The position numbers and the translations under genes are program-made. Below the pieces are notes generated by a model. That model saw nothing but the letters and a program-made list of their open reading frames with translations. It had not been told where the DNA came from and made no database searches. This document shows positions 6,211 through 12,163 of a stretch of DNA of 12,163 bases, piece by piece. Source of the stretch: Pseudomonadota bacterium (GTDB lineage Bacteria; Pseudomonadota; Alphaproteobacteria; Acetobacterales; Acetobacteraceae); contig JAJZFF010000267.1 of assembly GCA_021805485.1 (NCBI GenBank), forward strand, positions 1 through 12,163, read 5' to 3'. Within the stretch, counting starts at the first letter, position 1; every line of letters starts with the position of its first letter.

Positions 6211-8724
6211 ATGCCAGTCTCCACGCAGGATGATCTGCTCCGCCGCGAACGGGTTAGGCTCGGCGCCACGCCCTCTTCGAAGGCAGCGGCGATCGAGGAG
6301 GCCGCGCAGTTGCTGATCGCGTCCGGCTGCGTCGAGCCGGGATATGCGCAGAGCATGTTGCGCCGTGAAGCGGTCGCCAACACGTTCCTTGGTCACGGTG
6401 TCGTCATTCCGCACGGGATGGGTGAGGACCGGCACATGGTCCGGCGCGACGGCATAGCGGTAGTGCAGGTACCGGGCGGTGTGGAATGGGGGACGGGGCA
6501 GATGGCATGGCTCATCGTCGCCATCGCTGCGCGGGGCGACGCGCATATCGCCATCCTGCGCCGCCTTACCGCGCTGATGCAGGACGGAGAAAAACTCGCC
6601 GCGCTGGCAGTCGCGGAGGACGTGGACGAGATCGTCGCCGCCCTCGCGGGCGAGGCACCGCGCGCCGCTCCGGCCGCGCCGGCGGCCGATCTGGCGCACC
6701 GGTTCGACTTCGTGGTGGACTATCCCGCCGGGCTCCACGCGCGGCCGGCGACTGCCTGGGTGGAGGCGGTGCGGCAGAGCGGCCTCAGAGTACAGGTGCG
6801 GCATGGCGACGAGGTGGCAGACGGGCGCAACCTGGTGGCGCTGCTGCAGCTTGGCCTGCGCGCCGGCGACCGTGTGGTGGTTTCCGCCGAGGGGGATGAC
6901 GCCGCAGCCGGGCTGGCGCGGCTACGCGCGCGGATGGACAGCCTCACCGCGCAGGAAGTGGCGGATGCGGCGAAGGCGGCGGCGCGCGGCACGGATGCGA
7001 CGCGGGGTTGGACGCCACCCGGCCCTCTCGCGGCAATCGAGGGTATCGGCGCCAGTCCGGGCATCGCCATCGGCCGGCTGCATGTCGTCGCCGGCGGCGC
7101 GGTGGAGATTGCCGATGTGCCGGTGTCGCTGGCCGAGGGCGGGGCGCGGCTGGAGGCGGCACTCGCGGCGACGCGCCAGCAGCTTGCCGCCCTGGTCGAC
7201 GATACCGCCCGCCGGCTCGGCGCCGCGGATGCGGCGATTTTCCGCGCCCAGGCGGAACTGCTGAACGACGGCGACCTGATCACTCTGGCCTGCCAGCTGA
7301 TGGTCGAGGGGCATGGCCCGGCTTGGGCGTGGAACCAGGCGATCGAGCGGATGGCGGCGAGCCTGTCGGCGCTGGGCAACCCGGTGCTGGCTGGGCGGGC
7401 CGCCGATCTGCGGGATGTCGGCCGGCGTGTGCTGGCCTTGCTTGATCCGTCGGCCGTGCCCGGCTCGCTGCGGGATCTGCCGGCGGCCCCGTGCATCGTC
7501 GTCGCCGAGGAACTGTCGCCCTCGGACACTGCGGGGCTCGATCTGACGCTTGTGGTCGGGCTGGCGACGGCGCAGGGCGGGCCAACCTCACACACCGCCA
7601 TCCTCGCCCGCACGCTCGGCCTGCCGGCGCTGGTTGCCGGCGGCGGCGCGCTGCTGGCAGCAGCCTCCGGCCAGATGGCGATTCTCGATGGCGCGGCGGG
7701 GCGGCTTTATCTCGATCCGCCGGAGCCGGCGATTGCCTCGGCGATCGCCTGGCGCGAGGCGATGCGCGCCCGGCAGGCGGAGGCGGCGCAGCAGCGCGGC
7801 GCGCCGGCGGTGACGCGGGATGGGCACCGCATCGAGATTGCCGCCAATGTCAACCGGCCCGACCAGGTGCGGACAGCCCTCGAGGCCGGCGGCGAGGGCG
7901 TCGGGCTGATGCGCACCGAGTTCCTGTTCCTCGAACGCGGCGCGACGCCGGACGAGGACGAGCAGGAGGCGGTCTACCGCGCGATGATCGCGGCGTTGGA
8001 AGGACGGCCCCTGATCATCCGCGCGCTCGATATCGGCGGCGACAAGCAGGTGGCGCATCTCGGCCTGCCGCGCGAGGAGAACCCCTTTCTCGGCGTGCGC
8101 GGGGCGCGGCTGCTGCTACGCCGGACTGACCTTCTGGAGCCGCAGCTGCGGGCGATCTATCGCGCGGCGATGGCGGGCGGGGATGTGTCCGTCATGTTCC
8201 CGATGGTGACGTCGGCGAGCGAGATCGTCCGGCTTCGCGCCGCCTGTGAGCGGATCCGCGCCGAGCTTGGCGCGCCGGTGCTGCCGGTGGGGATCATGAT
8301 CGAGGTGCCCGCGGCGGCGGTCGCGGCGGACCGGCTCGCCGCACAGTGCGATTTCCTTTCGATCGGCACCAACGACCTGACGCAGTACGCGCTCGCAATC
8401 GACCGGCAGAACCCCGAGCTCGCCGCCGAGGCGGACAGCCTGCATCCCGCCGTGCTGCGCCTGATCGCGCAGACGGTGGCGGGGGCGGCGAAGCACGGTC
8501 GCTGGGTCGGCGTGTGCGGCGGCATTGCAGGTGATCCGTTCGGTGCGGCGCTGCTCGCTGGACTCGGGGTGAACGAGCTGTCGATGACGCCGCGCGACAT
8601 CGCTGCCGTCAAGGCGCGATTGCGGGACTCGCGCTTCGACGAGCTGCGGGCGCTGGCGGCGCGCGCGCTCGATGCCGCGACGGCGGACGAGGTGCGCGCG
8701 CTGGATGCGGGAGCGCAGCGATGA
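6211..8724 (+). CDS. fruB: Fructose PTS multiphosphoryl transfer protein (EIIA-HPr-EI fusion)
   Basis: This 837-residue cytoplasmic protein fuses three phosphotransferase components and carries phosphate from PEP to the fructose permease. EIIA-Fru spans about 1-148, with the phospho-histidine His68 in VVIPHGM. An Ala/Pro linker (about 149-162) leads to an HPr domain (about 163-250) with His176 in AGLHARPA. Enzyme I spans about 276-837. It begins with IEGIGASPGIAIG, with phospho-His461 in GGPTSHTAILAR and Arg568 in LMRTEF. The PEP-site segment DFLSIGTNDLTQYALAIDR is at 714-732 and the catalytic Cys769 is in VGVCGG. All active residues are intact, so it should support fructose uptake without separate EI or HPr. 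The HPr position equivalent to regulatory Ser46 is Asn207. The ATG has a good ribosome binding site (GAGGAAG from 6198). Its stop overlaps the fruK start by 4 bp. It is first in the operon and is probably repressed from the operator at 6166. Confidence 0.96.
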   Translation: MPVSTQDDLLRRERVRLGATPSSKAAAIEEAAQLLIASGCVEPGYAQSMLRREAVANTFLGHGVVIPHGMGEDRHMVRRDGIAVVQVPGGVEWGTGQMAWLIVAIAARGDAHIAILRRLTALMQDGEKLAALAVAEDVDEIVAALAGEAPRAAPAAPAADLAHRFDFVVDYPAGLHARPATAWVEAVRQSGLRVQVRHGDEVADGRNLVALLQLGLRAGDRVVVSAEGDDAAAGLARLRARMDSLTAQEVADAAKAAARGTDATRGWTPPGPLAAIEGIGASPGIAIGRLHVVAGGAVEIADVPVSLAEGGARLEAALAATRQQLAALVDDTARRLGAADAAIFRAQAELLNDGDLITLACQLMVEGHGPAWAWNQAIERMAASLSALGNPVLAGRAADLRDVGRRVLALLDPSAVPGSLRDLPAAPCIVVAEELSPSDTAGLDLTLVVGLATAQGGPTSHTAILARTLGLPALVAGGGALLAAASGQMAILDGAAGRLYLDPPEPAIASAIAWREAMRARQAEAAQQRGAPAVTRDGHRIEIAANVNRPDQVRTALEAGGEGVGLMRTEFLFLERGATPDEDEQEAVYRAMIAALEGRPLIIRALDIGGDKQVAHLGLPREENPFLGVRGARLLLRRTDLLEPQLRAIYRAAMAGGDVSVMFPMVTSASEIVRLRAACERIRAELGAPVLPVGIMIEVPAAAVAADRLAAQCDFLSIGTNDLTQYALAIDRQNPELAAEADSLHPAVLRLIAQTVAGAAKHGRWVGVCGGIAGDPFGAALLAGLGVNELSMTPRDIAAVKARLRDSRFDELRALAARALDAATADEVRALDAGAQR

Positions 8725-9674
8725 GCCCGGTGATCACGCTGACGCTGAACCCGGCGATCGACGAGACGATCCTGCTCGACCGGCTGTCCCCCGGCACGGT
8801 CCACCGGGCGCGGTCGGTTGCCTTCCATGCCGGGGGCAAGGGCGTGAATGTCGCGAGCTGCCTGGCCGACTGGGGCGGGATTCCGGTCATCGCCGCCGGG
8901 CTGCTCGGCCGCGCCAACGAGGCGCCGTTCGCCCGGCTGTTCGCGTCGAAGGCGATCCGCGACGAATGCCTTCGCGTGCCGGGCGAGACGCGCACCAACG
9001 TCAAGCTCGCGCATGCAGGCGAGACCACCGACATCAACCTGCCGGGGCTTGAGGTGACGGCGGAATCGGTGCGCGCGGTCAGGGAACGGCTGCTCGGTCT
9101 CGCGGCGCCGGGATCGGTCGTGCTTCTCGCCGGCAGCCTGCCGGCGGGGGTCGACGAGGGGCTTTACGCCGAGTTGACCGCTTCCCTCGCGGCGCGCGGC
9201 GCGCGCGTGCTGCTGGACAGTTCCGGCCCGCCACTCGCCCGCGCGCTGGCGGGCGGCACGCCGCCCTGGTGCATCAAGCCGAACCGCGCCGAGCTCGAGG
9301 CGCTGGCCGGGCGGCGCCTGCCGGATGCGGTAACGGTGCGCGATGCGGCGCGCGGGCTGCTCGGGCGAGGGGTGGCGCTGGTCGCTGTCTCGCTCGGTGC
9401 CGAGGGAGCGCTGTTCGTCACCGGCGAGGACTGCCTGCACGCGGCACTGCCGCCGATGCGGGCCGCCAGCACCGTCGGCGCCGGGGATGCGATGGTCGCC
9501 GGGATCATCGCCGGAATTCACGCGGGCGAGGGGATCGAAGGGATCGCCCGGCTGGGGACGGCCTTTGCCGCCGCCAAGCTGCGCGCACCGGGGGCGAACC
9601 TGCCGGAGCGCGCCGTGGTCGAGGCGCTGGCCGGCGCGGTGATCATTCAATACGAGGGAGTGAACGCAGCATGA
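8721..9674 (+). CDS. fruK: 1-phosphofructokinase
   Basis: The 317-residue enzyme phosphorylates fructose 1-phosphate at carbon 6 with ATP, giving fructose 1,6-bisphosphate for glycolysis. It is a PfkB/ribokinase-family kinase of usual length. The N-terminus [15 protein letters not shown] and the GGKGVNVA glycine motif (about residues 36-43) form the sugar site. GETRTNVKL is typical of 1-phosphofructokinases and related tagatose kinases. [11 protein letters not shown] matches the 'KPN..E' element. The C-terminal signature [12 protein letters not shown] includes the catalytic base Asp256. The ATG overlaps the fruB stop as ATGA, and the end overlaps the fruA start the same way, implying translational coupling. 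Placement between the fructose PTS genes settles the substrate over tagatose 6-phosphate. Confidence 0.96.
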   Translation: MSPVITLTLNPAIDETILLDRLSPGTVHRARSVAFHAGGKGVNVASCLADWGGIPVIAAGLLGRANEAPFARLFASKAIRDECLRVPGETRTNVKLAHAGETTDINLPGLEVTAESVRAVRERLLGLAAPGSVVLLAGSLPAGVDEGLYAELTASLAARGARVLLDSSGPPLARALAGGTPPWCIKPNRAELEALAGRRLPDAVTVRDAARGLLGRGVALVAVSLGAEGALFVTGEDCLHAALPPMRAASTVGAGDAMVAGIIAGIHAGEGIEGIARLGTAFAAAKLRAPGANLPERAVVEALAGAVIIQYEGVNAA

Positions 9675-11365
9675 GCGACATCGTCGCGATCATCGCCGGC
9701 GGGGAGGGCACCGTCACCCGCGTCCTCGCGGCCGAGGCGCTGCGCCGGGCGGCGCGGGAGGCGGGACACGATATCGAGATCGAGGTGCGGACCGGCGAGG
9801 GTGTGCTCGATCCGCTCGCCGCGAGCCGGATCGCTGTGGCGGGGGTAGCGATAGAGGTCGGCGGGAGTGAAGCGGGCGATCCGCGCTTCGCCGGAAAGGC
9901 AACGATCCGCGCGACGCTGGCCGACGTGCTGGCGGATGCCGCCGCCGTGCTCGGCCGCGCGGCGGGGACGACGCCGCCCGGCGGGCGGAGGATCGTCGCG
10001 ATCACCTCCTGTCCGACCGGCATCGCCCATACGTTCATGGCGGCCGAGGGGCTGTTGCAGGCGGCGAAGGCGCTCGGCCACGAGATCCGCGTCGAGACCC
10101 AGGGGTCGGTCGGGGCGGGAACGCCATTGACGGAAGACGAGATCGCGGCGGCGGATATCGTTCTGATCGCCGCCGATCGGCAGGTCGATCTCGGGCGGTT
10201 CGGCGGCAAGCGCGTGTTCCAGAGCGGCACCAAGCCGGCGATCAACGACGGCAAGGCGCTGATCGCCCGCGCGCTGGACGAGGCGGAATTGCAGGGTGGC
10301 ACGGCTCGGCCGGCGGCCCGCACCGGCGCGCGGAAGCCGAGGACCGGGCCCTACAAGCACCTGATGACGGGCGTGTCGTTCATGATTCCGTTCGTCACCG
10401 CGGGCGGGCTGCTGATCGCGCTGGCCTTCGCCTTCGGCGGCATTCATGCGACCGATGCCGCTCAGGCGCACAGTTTCGCCGGCGCCTTGTTCGAGATCGG
10501 TGCGAAATCGGCCTTCACGCTGTTCGTGCCGGTGCTCGGCGGTTACATCGCCTATTCGATCGCCGACCGTCCGGGCCTCGCGCCGGGGATGATTGGCGGG
10601 CTGCTCGCCTCGCTGACCGGGGCGGGGTTTCTCGGCGCGATCCTGGCCGGCTTCATCGGCGGCTATGCGACGCGCTGGCTGAACGAGATTCTGCGCCTGC
10701 CGCGCGGCCTGCAGGGGCTGAAACCGGTGCTGCTGCTGCCGGTGCTCGGCACGCTCTTCACCGGGCTGCTGATGATCTACGTCATCGGCCGTCCGGTGGC
10801 CGAATTGCTCCACCTGATGACGCATGTCCTGCGCTCGATGCAGGGATCGAGCGCGTTGGCGCTCGGCCTGCTTCTTGGCGCGATGATGGCGTTCGACATG
10901 GGCGGGCCCGTGAACAAGGCGGCCTATACGTTCTCGGTCGGCCTGCTGTCGGCGCAGGTCTACACGCCGATGGCCGCGGTGATGGCGGCGGGGATGACGC
11001 CGCCGCTCGGCATCGCGCTGGCGACCCGGCTGTTCGCCAGCCGGTTCAACACGCTCGAACGTGAGTCGGGACTGTCGACCGGCGTGCTGGGCCTTTCCTT
11101 CATCACCGAGGGGGCGATTCCCTACGCGGCCGAGGATCCGTTCCGGGTCATTCCCTGCACCATGACCGGATCGGCGATCGCCGGGGCGATTTCCATGGTG
11201 GCCGATGTGAAGCTCCGCGTGCCGCATGGCGGGGTATTCGTGCTGCCGATCCCGAACGCGGTGACGCATCTCGGGCTCTATGTGGTCGCCATCGTCGCCG
11301 GATCGATGGTGACGGCGGTGATGCTCGGGCTGGTCAAGAAGCCGGCGGGCGAGGCCGACGGGTAA
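9671..11365 (+). CDS. fruA: Fructose PTS permease, EIIB'BC components
   Basis: The 564-residue inner-membrane transporter imports fructose and releases it as fructose 1-phosphate. Residues about 1-100 form a degenerate EIIB' domain: its loop reads [18 protein letters not shown], so the phospho-cysteine position is Gly10. The active EIIB domain follows at about 107-210, with Cys114 in [22 protein letters not shown] occupies about 225-564 with eight or more hydrophobic spans. It includes [15 protein letters not shown], the [15 protein letters not shown] loop and [14 protein letters not shown], all typical of fructose permeases. The start is taken at ATG 9671, overlapping the fruK stop by 4 bp with GAGGGAG about 10 bases upstream. 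The same frame is open further upstream inside fruK, but that part is shadow coding. Phosphate reaches Cys114 from His68 of FruB. The operon appears to end here. Confidence 0.96.
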   Translation: MSDIVAIIAGGEGTVTRVLAAEALRRAAREAGHDIEIEVRTGEGVLDPLAASRIAVAGVAIEVGGSEAGDPRFAGKATIRATLADVLADAAAVLGRAAGTTPPGGRRIVAITSCPTGIAHTFMAAEGLLQAAKALGHEIRVETQGSVGAGTPLTEDEIAAADIVLIAADRQVDLGRFGGKRVFQSGTKPAINDGKALIARALDEAELQGGTARPAARTGARKPRTGPYKHLMTGVSFMIPFVTAGGLLIALAFAFGGIHATDAAQAHSFAGALFEIGAKSAFTLFVPVLGGYIAYSIADRPGLAPGMIGGLLASLTGAGFLGAILAGFIGGYATRWLNEILRLPRGLQGLKPVLLLPVLGTLFTGLLMIYVIGRPVAELLHLMTHVLRSMQGSSALALGLLLGAMMAFDMGGPVNKAAYTFSVGLLSAQVYTPMAAVMAAGMTPPLGIALATRLFASRFNTLERESGLSTGVLGLSFITEGAIPYAAEDPFRVIPCTMTGSAIAGAISMVADVKLRVPHGGVFVLPIPNAVTHLGLYVVAIVAGSMVTAVMLGLVKKPAGEADG

Positions 11366-11366
11366 G

Positions 11367-11397
11367 CCGCGCGGGATTGCCGCATGCGGCAGCGCGG
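11367..11397 (+). terminator. Possible hairpin terminator after fruA
   Basis: One base after the fruA stop, CCGCGC (11367-11372) can pair with GCGCGG (11392-11397). Nested inside is the perfect palindrome TGCCGCATGCGGCA (11378-11391), with a 5-base bulge on the left arm. The stem is strong, but no T-run follows, so intrinsic termination would be weak. It could instead protect the 3' end of the fru mRNA. Confidence 0.45.
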
Positions 11398-11435
11398 GGT
11401 AGGCATGGCGCTGCCCGCCGAAGACAGGACCGCCC

Positions 11436-11876
11436 ATGCCCGATACGACACCGCCGCTTCCCGGCATCGACCAGCTTCGCGCCCTCATGGAGTCGGACGT
11501 CACGCTCGCGATGGGGCGGACGCTCGGGTTCCACCTGGTCGAGATCGGCGAGGGGCGGGTGGTGTTCGAGGGCACGCCGGGGCGCGAGGTGTATAATCCG
11601 CTCGGCACGGTGCATGGCGGCTATGCCGCGACGTTGCTCGACTCCGCCTGCGGCTGCGCGGTCCATACCATGCTCACCGCCGAGCAGGCCTATTCGACGC
11701 TGGAACTCAAGGTGTCCTACCACCGCGCGATGACGGCGGAGACCGGCACGGTGCGGGCGGTCGGCACGGTGATCTCGCTCGGCCGCCGCGCCGGCTTCTC
11801 GGAGGCGAGACTGACCGATGCGAGCGGCCGGCTGTACGCCTCGGCCACCTCGACCCTCATCATCATGCAGCGCTGA
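11436..11876 (+). CDS. PaaI-family acyl-CoA thioesterase (hotdog fold)
   Basis: The 146-residue protein has the length and pattern of PaaI/YbgC-like hotdog thioesterases, which hydrolyse acyl- or aryl-CoA esters in the cytoplasm. The catalytic region is [20 protein letters not shown] (54-73), with Asn54, the HGG motif at 60-62 and Asp69, the family's nucleophile or general base position. The following [12 protein letters not shown] (88-99) is the central beta strand typical of the fold. The substrate is not evident: aromatic, hydroxybenzoyl and medium-chain acyl-CoA esters are all possible, and no phenylacetate genes are nearby. The ATG has an AGGA ribosome binding site 6 bases upstream. It is followed after 11 bp by the ketopantoate-reductase-type gene and probably shares its transcript. 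An own promoter would have to lie in the 70 bp after fruA. Confidence 0.87.
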   Translation: MPDTTPPLPGIDQLRALMESDVTLAMGRTLGFHLVEIGEGRVVFEGTPGREVYNPLGTVHGGYAATLLDSACGCAVHTMLTAEQAYSTLELKVSYHRAMTAETGTVRAVGTVISLGRRAGFSEARLTDASGRLYASATSTLIIMQR

Positions 11877-11887
11877 GGAGCAGCATC

Positions 11888-12163
11888 ATGCGCATTCTCG
11901 TTGTCGGCGCCGGAAGCATCGGCGGATATTTCGGCGGGCGGCTGATCGAGGCGGGGGCGGATGTGACGTTTCTCGTCCGCCCGGCGCGGGCCGCGGCACT
12001 GGCGGAGACCGGCCTCGCGATCCGCAGCGCGAAGGGAGATTTCCACGAACCGGCGCCGAAGCTCGTCACCGCCGACCGGCTGGGACCCGCGTTCGACCTC
12101 GTGCTGCTGAGCTGCAAGGCCTATGACCTCGAGGAGGCGGTGGCCGCGCTCGCGCCGGCGGTG
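11888..12163 (+). CDS. Ketopantoate reductase (PanE/ApbA) family protein, N-terminal part (runs off right edge)
   Basis: The first 92 codons are present and the frame stays open to the window edge. The N-terminus [19 protein letters not shown] is a Rossmann fold with GxGxxG at Gly7, Gly9 and Gly12. Arg31 after the second strand (FLVRPAR) is placed to hold the NADPH 2'-phosphate. [14 protein letters not shown] (71-84) carries Lys77 of the family 'vK.y' motif. Ketopantoate reductase makes pantoate for coenzyme A synthesis. However, many genomes have several paralogues of unknown substrate, so panE proper cannot be claimed from the N-terminus. The ATG has GAGGAG 7 bases upstream, overlapping the thioesterase stop codon, so the two genes are almost certainly co-transcribed. 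The substrate-binding C-terminal helical domain lies outside the window. Confidence 0.88.
   Translation, partial: MRILVVGAGSIGGYFGGRLIEAGADVTFLVRPARAAALAETGLAIRSAKGDFHEPAPKLVTADRLGPAFDLVLLSCKAYDLEEAVAALAPAV

Noticed and set aside
8157..9650. 497-codon minus-strand frame opposite the end of fruB and fruK
   Set aside because: It crosses two well-supported genes and has shadow-type composition.
9269..9670. N-terminal extension of fruA inside fruK
   Set aside because: The frame is open but the added residues are Arg/Gly/Ala-rich and unlike EIIB; ATG 9671 with its ribosome binding site and ATGA overlap is the natural start.

Overview
This is a GC-rich, gene-dense bacterial chromosome segment with strong codon bias, so that nearly every gene throws long spurious ORFs in other frames. 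The protein set is a fused EIIA-HPr-EI fructose PTS, a compact adenosylcobalamin-dependent ribonucleotide reductase, and CHAD and MgtC/DUF4010 proteins. Together with the base composition it points to an alphaproteobacterium. Acetobacteraceae or another Rhodospirillales-like group is my best guess, from general familiarity and not from any search. There are no tRNAs, rRNAs, insertion sequences, CRISPR arrays or prophage signs, so this reads as ordinary chromosomal sequence.

Layout: (1) Bases 1-207, minus strand, are the first 69 codons of a tartrate/D-malate dehydrogenase of the isopropylmalate dehydrogenase superfamily; the rest lies off the left edge. (2) Diverging from it is a multi-spanning MgtC/SapB-like membrane protein with a DUF4010 region (360-1655), then a CHAD-domain protein (1720-2607). 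(3) A class II ribonucleotide reductase, NrdJ (2707-4992), sits behind a possible extended -10 promoter. (4) A LacI-family regulator (5010-6017, minus) converges on nrdJ with 17 bp between the stop codons and diverges from the fructose operon. (5) fruB-fruK-fruA (6211-11365) forms an operon with two 4-bp ATGA overlaps. (6) A possible hairpin follows fruA, then a PaaI-type thioesterase (11436-11876) and, 11 bp later, the start of a ketopantoate-reductase-family gene (11888 to the right edge).

The fructose module encodes a whole phosphoryl relay. FruB takes phosphate from PEP through its EI, HPr and EIIA domains and passes it to the EIIB domain of FruA. FruA imports fructose as fructose 1-phosphate, and FruK converts that to fructose 1,6-bisphosphate. 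The LacI-type protein is the likely FruR repressor. The 193-bp fruR-fruB gap holds a consensus -35 (TTGACA) followed by a perfect 14-bp palindrome, TGAAAACGTTTTCA, placed to block the fru promoter. It also holds a degenerate second copy exactly 110 bp away near the fruR start, and a short AT-rich 8-mer present three times. This control region is the most interesting part of the window. I did not find a convincing undescribed system; the other observations are variations on known families.
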